Below are positions 1 to 8,680 of a stretch of DNA of 64,000 bases, one piece after another (the stretch's first letter is position 1; each line of letters opens with the position of its first letter). The DNA is taken from contig NC_013216.1 in NCBI RefSeq assembly GCF_000024205.1, positions 4,092,001 to 4,156,000 of the forward strand, written 5' to 3'. Below the pieces are notes generated by a model. It made no database searches, was not told the origin of the DNA, and was given only the letters and a program-made list of their open reading frames with translations. The DNA is from Desulfofarcimen acetoxidans DSM 771 (GTDB lineage: Bacteria > Bacillota > Desulfotomaculia > Desulfotomaculales > Desulfofarciminaceae). The translations under genes were made by a program, and so were the position numbers.

Positions 1-138
1 CTGCTTTGCTTGTCTCCCTTTCATGACAAGAATAACAGCTTGAACTCTGCATCTTAGTTTATATGGTGTTTCTCTTTTTATCTTATTCAAATCCTCAATG
101 GTTAAATTTTGTGGATTGTTTAAATGCAATTTCCTCAT
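1..138 (-). CDS. IS630 transposase, N-terminal (HTH) part, partial
   Basis: This is the first 46 codons of the upstream transposase frame, identical to the copy at 9741-10268. It begins at ATG 138 (MRKLHLNN...) and runs out of the window while still in the helix-turn-helix region. The product would be the DNA-binding half of an IS630/Tc1-mariner type transposase. Whether the rest of this copy is intact cannot be seen. Confidence 0.8.
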   Translation of the reverse strand, partial: MRKLHLNNPQNLTIEDLNKIKRETPYKLRCRVQAVILVMKGRQAKQ

Positions 139-224
139 GGTAATAATACCCCTCCCCACACTTGATTCTATTTTACAGGATAGGAGTAAAAATTACCATT
201 ACTTTATTAATCGTTTCTATATAG
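1..224 (-). mobile_element. IS630-family element, copy 1, cut by window edge
   Basis: Bases 1-224 are identical to 10131-10354, the end of the complete IS630 element at 9184-10353 that carries the transposase 5' end. The shared sequence stops at CTATATAG; beyond it the two flanks differ completely, so this is the true element end. The element continues to the left of the window. Identity over the whole visible part suggests recent movement. Confidence 0.9.
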
Positions 225-263
225 TAGACAAGCTCTCAGTGGTATCCTGTAAGCTCTAGTTGG

Positions 264-677
264 CTAATACTGAGTGATTTTACCGTCAACATTAAACAAA
301 CCTAACTGCCCCCGGTAATTAACTGGTTTATCAATTAGCATTGCATCTTTCATACGTAGACCATACAGGTTCTCTGTATATTCCCAGTTAGTTAAATGCA
401 ATCCCCGGTCTAAGTCAAACTTCTCGGCATTATCGTATAGGAACATTTCTATCAAGTTTACCATACCGATAATAGCCCCTCTTACTTTACTTGTCTCAAA
501 CTGTTCAGCTAATTGCCATACTTCTACCGGAGCCGTCTTATCCACTCTGCTGCCAGTATGAATGTATAATGACTGTGGTAGTATGTTATATTTCCGTTTC
601 CAGTTACGGAGTTCGATTGTTTTTAAACCGTGGACTACAAGAGTGGCCCAGGGTTGACGGATTGAGATTGCTTTCAT
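264..677 (-). CDS. ASCH-domain protein
   Basis: The 137-residue protein opens with MKAISIRQPWA and has G-x-K-x-x-E-x-R-x-W shortly after (residues 18-26), the usual N-terminal signature of ASCH domains, a PUA-like fold that binds or processes nucleic acid or modified nucleosides. It lies 35 bp after the DUF4435/TOPRIM gene on the same strand, so it is probably the last gene of the same operon. ASCH proteins are common accessory genes in mobile islands; the substrate here is unknown. There is no strong ribosome-binding site before ATG 677. The family call is firm, the role open. Confidence 0.75.
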   Translation of the reverse strand: MKAISIRQPWATLVVHGLKTIELRNWKRKYNILPQSLYIHTGSRVDKTAPVEVWQLAEQFETSKVRGAIIGMVNLIEMFLYDNAEKFDLDRGLHLTNWEYTENLYGLRMKDAMLIDKPVNYRGQLGLFNVDGKITQY

Positions 678-712
678 TTGTGTTATTTTTGCTCCGTTTT
701 TATTTAAAAAAA

Positions 713-1633
713 TTATGCAAGAGAATTTAGCTTTTCTTTTATATAATTTAATTCTTCCTCTTCAAAATTATTTAATAATTTATGATATATATGGTTAATT
801 GTATAGTTAGCGTTTAACCTCCATAAGCATTTATCATTTTGTCCACAAAGACAGTATTGGCATTTTTTAATAGTTCCTTGTTCACATGCTTCACTAAGAT
901 TTTTAATTTGCATAAAAACGCTATTAGCAAAAGTCTTTAGTAGCCATTTTCCTTTAGCTATGATAGGCAAATCTTTTATTCCAAGATTTAATTCCTCTGC
1001 ATAAATATCTAGCTCTTTTTTCTTTTTACCAATATGACTTAAAAAATATCTTTTAGAATTCGTATCAGCTATTCTTCCGGATTTCACCTTATATCCTAAT
1101 ATAGCTTCATATTCCGGAACACAAGCTTTTTTTAATGCTTCAAGAGAAATATAATATAAATCCTTATAATCATTTTCAAGATTTTTTTGTACATAATTAA
1201 TACAATCTTCATCAATTTTTTTTACGCTACTCTCAGTAATCTGAGAAATCAAATATATTAGGCTCTGTTCCGTAGCAAAATGGCTTTCATAAGAATAATA
1301 TTTTAAAACAAATAACCCTAAAATATCATCAGGTATTTCTTTTCTAAAATATCTAGCATCTCGATCAATAATACCCATTATATATTTTATATTATCTTCT
1401 TTTTCCTCAATTTTATCTTGAAGTCTCCGCAAACATTCAATTACCTCATTACAACCTTCTGTATATTCCTCAAAATTTTCAACAGCATATACTTCAACAT
1501 CTTTTTTTTCATAATATGCGATCATTTCATAGAATTTAATATCGTCTTGTCCTTCAACAATAATTGCTGGAGTTTTACTCATTATTGCCCCGGTTATCAC
1601 TTCATCCAAATCAAATTTCATTGACGCACTCAT
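713..1633 (-). CDS. DUF4435/TOPRIM protein, AriB-like (PARIS)
   Basis: 306 residues. The N-terminus carries a TOPRIM-like signature: the motif VEGQDD puts the glutamate at residue 27, and a D-R-D acidic pair lies at residues 90-92 (IIDRDARYF). This matches DUF4435 proteins, the effector AriB of PARIS, where the TOPRIM glutamate is needed for toxicity. Near the C-terminus is a cysteine cluster (C-x2-C-x-C-x5-C) that could bind zinc. The start ATG 1633 lies 6 bp after the stop of the upstream ATPase gene, so the two are co-transcribed. Known for the family: the ATPase holds AriB until a phage anti-restriction protein triggers release. That this pair acts so is inference; other AAA plus DUF4435 pairs exist. 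Confidence 0.65.
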   Translation of the reverse strand: MSASMKFDLDEVITGAIMSKTPAIIVEGQDDIKFYEMIAYYEKKDVEVYAVENFEEYTEGCNEVIECLRRLQDKIEEKEDNIKYIMGIIDRDARYFRKEIPDDILGLFVLKYYSYESHFATEQSLIYLISQITESSVKKIDEDCINYVQKNLENDYKDLYYISLEALKKACVPEYEAILGYKVKSGRIADTNSKRYFLSHIGKKKKELDIYAEELNLGIKDLPIIAKGKWLLKTFANSVFMQIKNLSEACEQGTIKKCQYCLCGQNDKCLWRLNANYTINHIYHKLLNNFEEEELNYIKEKLNSLA

Positions 1634-1639
1634 TAATAA

Positions 1640-2962
1640 TTAAAGCCCCCTAAGTTCTACTAAATAATTTGTATTATTTTTTGCTATGGATGGGCTATGA
1701 GAGGCAACAATTATTTGTGATTGGGGGGCAAATTTACTGAGTAATGGAAGCAATTTTCTTTGCCATTTGATATTTAATGAAATTTCAGGCTCATCAATTA
1801 TCAGAAAATTTCTATTATTACCTTCAATAATAAACACAGTAAGGAATGATAATAAATGCCTTTCGCCACTTGACAATTCATTTAAACTATGACGATTATT
1901 TTCTCCTAAATCTATGTACACTTCATCTTCTGTTATAACCATTTGTTTCCACGGGGATATTTGATCATTAAATACTTCCTTTAAAATGTTAATAGAATTT
2001 AAAATGTTTTGTTCACTATCTAGTTCTAAAATCATTTTATGAAGGAGACTAAAGAGTAATTCATTTCTTTCCGATTTACACTCGTCATACCTTGTTAGTA
2101 TATTAATTATTTGATTTCTAAGGGTGTTTTCAGCAGAAGCTTTTAATGCTTCTATTAGCCTATCCTTGTTATCAGTTATCAAAGCGGATAAATTATTAGG
2201 GATACTATCATTAGTATTGCATTTTTCACTAATAGGGTTGATAGCTAATGATAAAGTATCAAATAAAGCTTTCTGTACCCTCTCAGAAGTCAGTTTTTTA
2301 GCCAGTTGATATCTTTCTATTAATAAGTTTTTAATAATATCTATGTTAAGATTATCTAGTAAAAGATGATTTTCTTTAATTGACCTGAGTTTCCTACCAG
2401 AGAAAAATTCAAACCTTCTCCATTTATTTATATCATTAATATACGATGCAAGTTGTGCTGAAAAATGATCAATACGTGACCGAGTTCCTATTATTTCTCC
2501 ATAATGAGACCTTCTTAATAAAAAATCCATAATAAGCTCTTTATCAACTTTTATTTCTCTTGTTGTTACACCTCGGTTAACCCCAAATAAAATAGAGGAA
2601 GTATTCTTTAAATCACTTGCATTAAACTCGTCCCAATTATATCTATCCTTATCAAGATAAATATTTTTCTTATTTTTACCATCGAATATAACTGCTGTTT
2701 CTTTATAGCTCTCTAAACTAACTAATACTGTTTTATTATTAGTAAAGTCTTCAGAATAATATAAAAGAACACTCTTTACTTTTTCCGCAGCAAGAATTGA
2801 TTCATCTTGTGAAAGTACACCATATAATATCCTAAGGAGAGTGGTTTTTCCACATCCATTTTCCCCATATATTATTGAAATTGGGTATGTAGAGAAATTA
2901 ACTTTTATGTCTCTGATAGGATCTTTAAAACCTGTTATTTCTACTCTGTTTATTCTAATCAA
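1640..2962 (-). CDS. AAA/ABC-type ATPase, AriA-like (PARIS)
   Basis: 440 residues with Walker A GENGCGKTT at residues 33-41, an ABC-like signature LSSGE near residue 365, Walker B LIIDEPE soon after and an H-loop ASHS near the C-terminus. This is the AAA_15/AAA_21 architecture seen in OLD, AriA and related defence ATPases. There is no TOPRIM domain in this protein; that activity is in the next gene, which argues for the two-protein PARIS arrangement rather than single-chain OLD. The start is TTG 2962 behind a GGGGG-rich stretch. The gene is AT-rich like the rest of the island. Confidence 0.65.
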   Translation of the reverse strand: MIRINRVEITGFKDPIRDIKVNFSTYPISIIYGENGCGKTTLLRILYGVLSQDESILAAEKVKSVLLYYSEDFTNNKTVLVSLESYKETAVIFDGKNKKNIYLDKDRYNWDEFNASDLKNTSSILFGVNRGVTTREIKVDKELIMDFLLRRSHYGEIIGTRSRIDHFSAQLASYINDINKWRRFEFFSGRKLRSIKENHLLLDNLNIDIIKNLLIERYQLAKKLTSERVQKALFDTLSLAINPISEKCNTNDSIPNNLSALITDNKDRLIEALKASAENTLRNQIINILTRYDECKSERNELLFSLLHKMILELDSEQNILNSINILKEVFNDQISPWKQMVITEDEVYIDLGENNRHSLNELSSGERHLLSFLTVFIIEGNNRNFLIIDEPEISLNIKWQRKLLPLLSKFAPQSQIIVASHSPSIAKNNTNYLVELRGL

Positions 2963-3479
2963 ATAAATTCCCCCAAAATTCTTAGTATATCATCATTTAT
3001 ATTAAGTATCTATTGAGAAAAGTATTATGTATTTTACAATTCTGTTATTAGAATTAACTCTATAGGGCAAAACTAAAAAATAAAGATTTTATAAATTAAC
3101 TGTGTCTTAATATACCTATTTTGACATCATTAGTTTTAATTTCGGGTACTTTGTAATTTTTACCTTCAATTATAGCCTAATTTTTTCTATTTGTAAATAA
3201 AGTAGATATTTAAACAATTTTCTTATCCTGTTTAAAAAAGCTTATCTAAACAATTAGCTATTAGCATCATTCTATAAATATTAGTAAGTTAAGTTAGTTT
3301 GTTAATACAAAAAATATTAGCTTAACTAGCCAATACATCTAAGTAAATATTGCTGGCAAGATAGCATCATGCTATAATTCTTACAGGCTTTTCTCGTTAC
3401 CTAAACGATACGTATACGACTTTATCAAGAAATATGTAGTTTTTCAATCTACGAAATTCATTATTCATAAGACTTTGGT
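2963..3479. other. AT-rich intergenic region between divergent genes
   Basis: About 500 bases separating the AriA-like gene (minus) from the FAD oxidoreductase (plus). No open frame, RNA gene or repeat was recognised apart from a likely promoter near 3350-3378 for the rightward gene. The rest is very AT-rich, without convincing structure. Confidence 0.6.
3350..3378 (+). promoter_or_regulatory. Probable sigma-A promoter for the FAD oxidoreductase gene
   Basis: TTGCTG (3350-3355) and TATAAT (3373-3378) are separated by 17 bases, a near-consensus housekeeping promoter about 100 bases before the start codon at 3480. The -10 box is perfect; the -35 box has four of six consensus bases. Confidence 0.45.
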
Positions 3480-4568
3480 GTGAACTACTTGAAAATAGCA
3501 ATAGTTGGGGCCGGGATAGCTGGTTTATCTTGTGCTTACGAATTTGAAAAACACGGTATAATGCCGACTATTTTTGAGAAAAGAAGACGTATTGGTGAGG
3601 ATATAGATTTTACCACCTCAACCTTAAAATTATTTGATAGAACATATGAAGACCCCCTTATTTATACAAAGAAGGAATATGGGCTAGATCTTGAACCTCT
3701 TAATGTTTTAAGCAAAATAATTATGCAAGGGCCAACCAAGAAAGCAATCATAAAGAATACAAGTGGATATATTTTCCGAAGAGGTGACATTAAAAATTCA
3801 TTAGAAAATCAATTGGCATCATATATTAAGACACCTATAACATTTTATAAGCATATTTATATTGATGATATTAAGAGTCAATATGATTTTATTATTGATG
3901 CTACTGGTTTATTTGATGAAGCAAAAAAGCTAGATTTACTTACTCCGCATCTAGAAGCCTTTGCACGAATATCTACAATAAGTGGAGAATTTGATATAAA
4001 TACTATAAAGATGTGGGTAAATACGGAATATGCTAAGAAGTGTTTTGCTTACCGTCTCGCTCATAGTCCTAATAAAGCCTGTTTAGCTTTAACTGCTAAT
4101 AATATTTCACAAAAGGAACTTGATTGTTACTGGGAAAAATTTATTGCAAAAGAAAATACACAAAGCACCATTATAAAAACCACCGATGTACGCCATGAGA
4201 TTGGAGCTGTTTTTCCACACAATTTCGGCAATATATTTTTTATAGGTAAGGCAGGAGGTTTTATAGATTCCCTGCTAGGATTTGGAATGCTAAATGCGAT
4301 AGAGACAGGAATATTAGCAGCCCTCTATATTATTTATAAGAAAAGTTATGAAGAACTTGTTAGGCCTATATTTGACCAAAATCAGTCTAAATATGAAATA
4401 AGGAAAATACTTAATACCTTTGAAAATAAAGATTTTGATAATCTTATAAAATTCTTGGGTAGCCCAGGGATAAAACAAATGATTTACAATAATCCTTTTG
4501 CTAAAGTACATCAGGCGGGCAAACTTGCTAAGTTATATAATATTTTTAAAGGTCTACATTGTTTATAA
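3480..4568 (+). CDS. FAD-dependent oxidoreductase, geranylgeranyl-reductase-like
   Basis: 362 residues. An N-terminal Rossmann motif G-x-G-x-x-G (VGAGIAG, residues 9-15) followed by an acidic residue after the second strand marks an FAD-binding fold. A second conserved block (GKAGGFIDSLLGFGMLNAIE, about residues 258-277) matches the GD-(A)-G pattern of the geranylgeranyl reductase/FixC/PHBH superfamily. It uses a GTG start at 3480 with a poor ribosome-binding site; no partner gene is next to it. The substrate cannot be told; lipid, quinone or halogenated aromatic substrates are all known in the superfamily. It is an island gene, AT-rich, and reads opposite to its neighbours. Confidence 0.6.
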   Translation: MNYLKIAIVGAGIAGLSCAYEFEKHGIMPTIFEKRRRIGEDIDFTTSTLKLFDRTYEDPLIYTKKEYGLDLEPLNVLSKIIMQGPTKKAIIKNTSGYIFRRGDIKNSLENQLASYIKTPITFYKHIYIDDIKSQYDFIIDATGLFDEAKKLDLLTPHLEAFARISTISGEFDINTIKMWVNTEYAKKCFAYRLAHSPNKACLALTANNISQKELDCYWEKFIAKENTQSTIIKTTDVRHEIGAVFPHNFGNIFFIGKAGGFIDSLLGFGMLNAIETGILAALYIIYKKSYEELVRPIFDQNQSKYEIRKILNTFENKDFDNLIKFLGSPGIKQMIYNNPFAKVHQAGKLAKLYNIFKGLHCL

Positions 4569-4627
4569 AGCATTGTCCCTTCTGTAGATAGAGGGAACAA
4601 ACCTTTAAACTATTGAGGCTACATTTC

Positions 4628-4792
4628 TCAAACAGCCTCCTTGTAATAACTCTCCGATAAATTCATATACGGCGTATTCCAAACAATTTCTACATCCAGC
4701 TTCGGCCTGTTGTACTCACCGATTTCATTCGTTTCCCTTATAACTATCTTATCAAACAGCAAGCTGATATTTATACTTATTAGGCTTTTGTA
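4628..4792 (-). pseudogene. Possible C-terminal remnant of a recombinase
   Basis: On the minus strand an open stretch of about 54 codons without start ends at TGA 4628. It reads ...SLLFDKIVIRETNEIGEYN... then RPKLDVEIVWNTPY, and resembles the extreme C-terminus of large serine recombinases, where a LxxxFDKIxV segment precedes a short beta-rich tail. It is bounded upstream by an in-frame stop, so it is a leftover and not a gene. The family assignment is tentative. Confidence 0.3.
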
Positions 4793-4837
4793 TCAATGAA
4801 GGAAGCCAGGGTAATGTACTCTGTTTTTTGTTTATAT

Positions 4838-4873
4838 ATAAAAAGCCGGGATTAAATTTCACCCCGACTTTGT
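4838..4873 (-). terminator. Rho-independent terminator-like hairpin
   Basis: On the minus strand AAGTCGGG (from 4870) pairs with CCCGGCTT (to 4843) around a short AT-rich loop, followed by a T-rich tract TTTTATATAT. It stands beyond the integrase gene and its own hairpin and may serve as a backup terminator or mark an old gene end. Confidence 0.5.
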
Positions 4874-5002
4874 TTGTTATCTCACACATTCAATTGTCTT
4901 ACACGTTTTTTCTTCTCCATTTTCGGAGCAAGCTTATTTAATGGACTAGCCACTCGGTGGGCATCCTGTAAATCTTAGTAAGTTAAATAACATTTATTAA
5001 GC

Positions 5003-5036
5003 AATAGCCGGGAGCTATTATCTTTTCCCGGCTATT
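5003..5036 (-). terminator. Integrase terminator hairpin
   Basis: A perfect 11-bp stem AATAGCCGGGA/TCCCGGCTATT with a short loop sits 20 bases after the integrase stop codon. The tail on the minus strand is only moderately T-rich. The position makes it the likely transcription end for the recombinase. Confidence 0.55.
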
Positions 5037-5055
5037 TATGCATACTATACATTAA

Positions 5056-6099
5056 TTAAATCTTCCCCACTCTACTCGACTGCTGAACCAATTTAGAAAC
5101 TGGAGAAGCAATAAGGTGTTGACTCTTAACATCATTATCAGCCAGCGAGACATACCTCTTAGTCATATTAAGGTCAGCATGACCAAGTGTTTTTTGTAAG
5201 GCAAATGAATTTCCGCCGTTTCTCAAAAACTCTAAAGCAAAGGTATGACGTAACTGATACGGGTAAAGCTTTGTCCCTAATTTTTCACCATACTTACTTA
5301 ACCTTTTATACCAGGTATTACCTAGCATTTTATTGCCCTCACATGAACAAAAAATAGGTACGTCATTCCAATCACTTGGCCTAACATTTATTAACTTTTG
5401 TATTGCTTTAGCTGTTATTGGACTAATTGGCAGCGTTCTTGAAACACGTGTTTTTGCATTCTCAGCCCTAATATAAACCTCTAGAGATTTAAAGTTTACA
5501 TCTGAAATTAGCAAAGACAATGCTTCTTTCGGTCTAATTCCCGAATCTAACTGAAGCAGCAACAGTGCATAATCACGTAGCCCTGGATAGGTTGACTGAT
5601 CTGGTATAGCCAATAATTTTTTTAATAACTCCAAGTCGAACTGCACAATACGTTCATCTGCTTTCCGTCTTTTAAACTCTTTTACTGGGTTCTCGATAAG
5701 GACTCGTTCTTTAACACACCAGTTAAAAAAAGTCTTCATATAAACCAGCTTATTATTGTAATATGCCGGTTTAACTTCTTCAGCCATGTAATCAATGATT
5801 CGCCTCTTTAGTATACCGGCATCTGCCAAGTCGGTATCAGGATAAAGTCTAAAAAAGTGTTTAATATGATAACCGTAATCTTTAATGGTTCTTTCAGACT
5901 TTCCTTCAGCCTTCTTTAACAATAAAAATTCCTGTAAAGCTTCCTCCCATGAAACACTTCTAGTCAGTTCTTCCTGCTCTACAATTCTAACCAACCTGGT
6001 TTTTTTCTTTGCTGTAGACAAACTAAAAGACACCCCCTTAACATTAAGTAAGTAGGTGTCCGAATGACTTCGTATAGCCTTTTTTAGTCCATTGAACAC
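5056..6099 (-). CDS. int: Tyrosine recombinase / integrase
   Basis: 347 residues with an N-terminal SAM-like core-binding domain (about 50-135) and a C-terminal phage-integrase catalytic domain (about 150-330). Visible catalytic residues are Arg189 (DSGIRPKEA), Lys216 (AENAKTR), Arg284 in YQLRHTFA, His307 in LGHADL and the nucleophile Tyr316 (MTKRYVSL). The usual first histidine of HxxRH is a tyrosine (Tyr281), a change that occurs in active family members. The gene starts 54 bp from the tmRNA 3' fragment and reads away from it, the standard position for an integrase that recombines into ssrA. It is probably the enzyme that brought at least the leftward part of the island. Confidence 0.9.
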   Translation of the reverse strand: MFNGLKKAIRSHSDTYLLNVKGVSFSLSTAKKKTRLVRIVEQEELTRSVSWEEALQEFLLLKKAEGKSERTIKDYGYHIKHFFRLYPDTDLADAGILKRRIIDYMAEEVKPAYYNNKLVYMKTFFNWCVKERVLIENPVKEFKRRKADERIVQFDLELLKKLLAIPDQSTYPGLRDYALLLLQLDSGIRPKEALSLLISDVNFKSLEVYIRAENAKTRVSRTLPISPITAKAIQKLINVRPSDWNDVPIFCSCEGNKMLGNTWYKRLSKYGEKLGTKLYPYQLRHTFALEFLRNGGNSFALQKTLGHADLNMTKRYVSLADNDVKSQHLIASPVSKLVQQSSRVGKI

Positions 6100-6152
6100 A
6101 TGGATTTTAGGGTATTTTTAGAACCCTAGAACCCTTGATTTTACTAGGTTTT

Positions 6153-6329
6153 TGGTGGAGGCGGGGGGAGTCGAACCCACCGTCCGAAAGAACGACCACA
6201 AGAGTATCTCCGAGCGCAGTCTGCAATTTAAATTCGCCTTACCGCCGTCTGCAGGCGAACTGCGTTAAGACTATCTCGATGAATCTTGCTTAACCCCTCC
6301 GAGAATTGGGACTAAGCCAGCCCGTTTAA
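6153..6329 (-). repeat. tmRNA 3'-half fragment (att-like direct repeat)
   Basis: These 177 bases are identical, base for base, to 11020-11196, the 3' half of ssrA including the T-arm, acceptor strand and CCA. They lack the 5' half and the tag-peptide frame, so they cannot make tmRNA alone. Identity breaks exactly at the CCA end on one side and at ...CCCGTTTAA on the other. With int directly adjacent, this is best read as a duplicated attachment-site sequence left by integration at ssrA. It and the intact gene bracket a 4.87-kb unit. Confidence 0.9.
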
Positions 6330-7093
6330 ACTTGAATTCACGTTCTCAAATATTACTTTGTTAGTAATGGTATGAACATATAAAATGTCTAACATACAAA
6401 GCCTATATTTTACCTTCATTTACGACATTATTACCTTAACAAAGCAAGAATTATTTATATAATCATTCGTTTCTTTTATATCCAAATCTCTTGGCCTATT
6501 GTCTAAAACACCACATTCAATTAAAGGATTGATTATATATTTATCTACCCAGTTATCCCTTCTAGATTTATTTAATAATACAATTTTTCGATCATAATTT
6601 TTAAAAAACACTATAAAAGGAGTTTCTTCAGAGTTATCATAAACTTTAACTGTATGTGCAACTTTTACTATATCTGCAATTAAGTTCATACTTTTCTGAT
6701 ATCTTTCTATAATTTTTTCTTTAGGTACACTATGTCCTCCTGATTCGACCCTTTGATTAACTCGATCAACATTAATATATGGATCACGAGTAGTTACAAA
6801 AATTACCTCAACATAATAATCCTTAACTTTTGCATATTTAAGGAACTCAAGTTTCTCATTCGTAGAAAAAACTGTTTCAAATGCAAGGGATAACCCATTA
6901 TCAATAGCAATCTTACGTAACTCTTTAGCTTTCTCCATAGCTGCAATATATCGTTCCCTTATATTTGAAATACGTTTAAATTCCTTTAGTTTTACTATTT
7001 CATCCGGACAGATAAGTATGTCAGGAAGTGTATTTAAATTTTCGTCTATAACAGTTGACTTACCGGAACCATTCGGTCCAGCAATAACAACTA

Positions 7094-8376
7094 GTAGAGC
7101 AATTCTTAATTATCATTGAACCACAAATCGGCATGGTATATAATTTCCTATAATACATAACAGGTGGGGAGACCAAACTATGCCATTCATAAGTCAAAGA
7201 GCAAAATTAGATTTGACAACAGAAGAAATAAATAGATTAGAAAAAATTATACATTCAAGAACAGAAAGTGTGAGTCATATTGAACGGGCTAAAATGTTTC
7301 TCTTGTATCATCAAGGAGAAACAATAGCTTCAATTGGTAGAATATTAGAGACTAACCGTGCAAAAGTAGAACGACATATAGATAAAATTTTACAATTTGG
7401 CTTAGATATAGCACTCAATGATCTTCCTCGTTCAGGCAGGCCGGATACAATAACCAAAGAAGATAAAGCGTGGCTTGTTTCTCTTGCTTGCCAAAAACCT
7501 AAGGAATTTGGATATAGCTATGAATTATGGACAACAGATTTATTAGCCAAACATGCACGAAATCATTGTGTAGAAAATGGCCATCCAACCCTGCAAAATC
7601 TAGCAAAAGGTACAGTATCAAAAATACTTTCAGCAAACAAAGTTAAGCCACATAAAATTAAATATTACTTGGAAAAAAGGGATCCAGAATTTGAACAAAA
7701 AATGGCTAACGTGTTATATGTCTATAAAGAAGTTGAAATGGTATCAAAAAATGATGAACAATCAATGTATGCTTATATATCATATGATGAAAAACCCGGT
7801 ATTCAAGCTATAGAAAATATTGCTCCGGATCTTTCTCCTTCTCCTGGAACGTATTCATGTCTTGCTCGTGATTATGAATATGTTCGCCATGGTACACTTA
7901 GTCTCATGGCCGGTATTGATTTGGTAACAGGTCATATCTTAGCTCAAGTAGAAGACCGCCATCGTAGTATTGAGTTTGTAGAGTTTCTAAAAATGATAAG
8001 TGAGTACTACAAAGATATAGAGAAAATAGTAATTATATTGGACAACCACTCCGCTCATATTTCAAAAGAAACAAGGGCTTATCTTAGTACTGTCCCAAAT
8101 CGTTTTGAATTTGTTTTTACACCAAAACATGGATCCTGGTTGAACTTAATTGAATCATTTTTTGGCAAAATGGCTAAATCAATGCTGAGGGCTATTAGGG
8201 TAAAAACTAAAGAAGAATTAAAAGATAGAATTTACAAATATATAAAAGAAATTAATGATTGTCCTACTGTTTACCGCTGGAAGTACAAAATGGATGATAT
8301 TGAAATAATTTAAATTATTAGTAGAAATTATATTATTTAACTAGCTTATTTATATGTTAATTAGGAATCGTTCTAC
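7094..8376 (+). mobile_element. Complete IS630-family element, single-frame transposase
   Basis: The element is 1283 bp with imperfect terminal inverted repeats (GTAGAGCAATTCTTAATTA at the left, GTAGAACGATTCCTAATTA as the complement of the right end) and a TA duplicated on each side (7092-7093 and 8377-8378), the hallmark of IS630/Tc1-mariner transposition. It holds one intact transposase. The insertion point lies inside the 7th-8th codons of the zeta-toxin-like gene. It is unrelated at sequence level to the two-frame IS630 copies elsewhere in the island. Confidence 0.93.
7180..8313 (+). CDS. IS630-family transposase
   Basis: 377 residues: N-terminal helix-turn-helix region (about 20-75), a GRP linker (SGRPDT near 86), then a DDE domain with the first Asp in YDEKPG, the second in VIILDNHSAH and the catalytic Glu in SWLNLIESFFGKM. 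All three acidic residues and the frame are intact, so the element could still be active. A ribosome-binding site AGGTGGGGAG precedes ATG 7180. Confidence 0.93.
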   Translation: MPFISQRAKLDLTTEEINRLEKIIHSRTESVSHIERAKMFLLYHQGETIASIGRILETNRAKVERHIDKILQFGLDIALNDLPRSGRPDTITKEDKAWLVSLACQKPKEFGYSYELWTTDLLAKHARNHCVENGHPTLQNLAKGTVSKILSANKVKPHKIKYYLEKRDPEFEQKMANVLYVYKEVEMVSKNDEQSMYAYISYDEKPGIQAIENIAPDLSPSPGTYSCLARDYEYVRHGTLSLMAGIDLVTGHILAQVEDRHRSIEFVEFLKMISEYYKDIEKIVIILDNHSAHISKETRAYLSTVPNRFEFVFTPKHGSWLNLIESFFGKMAKSMLRAIRVKTKEELKDRIYKYIKEINDCPTVYRWKYKMDDIEII

Positions 8377-8419
8377 TAGTAACTTTTTGTTTTTCATTTT
8401 GCTGTTTCAGTTCCCTTAC

Positions 8420-8680
8420 TTATTTATTAAGAAAATCCTCCAATTTAGCTACACTATACTCAGTTTTTTCAAACAATTTATTACTAGTTATAGAATAATC
8501 CCTTTTACCAACACGCGCCATACCTTTTTCAAATTCTTTCTTACAAATGCTTGTTACAATTATAAACTCTCCATTATTTCCATTAATTTTACAAGTTCTT
8601 TTAAATTTATTTAACCATGGAAACCTTTGATTTTTAGAATAAATATCTTTACTAATAACACCAACACTTTTCATAACCAT
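8420..8680 (-). CDS. Small protein upstream of zeta-like kinase, candidate antitoxin partner
   Basis: 86 residues, basic, no recognised domain. ATG 8680 has an excellent ribosome-binding site (AGGAGA, eight bases upstream). The stop at 8420 lies 22 bases before the original start of the zeta-toxin-like gene, so the two formed an operon before the IS insertion. Position and size suit a toxin-neutralising partner, but the sequence does not resemble the epsilon or PezA antitoxins I know, so the role is inference only. Confidence 0.55.
   Translation of the reverse strand: MVMKSVGVISKDIYSKNQRFPWLNKFKRTCKINGNNGEFIIVTSICKKEFEKGMARVGKRDYSITSNKLFEKTEYSVAKLEDFLNK

Larger units (their letters stand above)
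6420..8397 (-). pseudogene. Zeta-toxin-like kinase gene, split by an IS630-family insertion
   Basis: Removing the IS at 7094-8376 and one TA restores a single 230-codon frame: ATG AAA AAC AAA AAG TTA CTA (8397-8377) joins GTT GTT ATT GCT from 7091 downward. The rebuilt protein begins MKNKKLLVVIAGPNGSGKST, with Walker A at residues 12-20, and continues through the intact 3' part (ATG 6938 to stop 6420). This N-terminus and the following FETV segment fit zeta-toxin/AAA_33 P-loop kinases, which phosphorylate UDP-N-acetylglucosamine or other small substrates. As it stands the P-loop is separated from its start, so the gene is dead. The 86-codon gene just upstream is its probable operon partner. 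Confidence 0.85.

Noticed and set aside
6153-6329. The tmRNA fragment as one half of a two-piece tmRNA
   Set aside because: An intact one-piece ssrA is next to smpB; the fragment has no 5' partner, no tag and no promoter of its own in sight.
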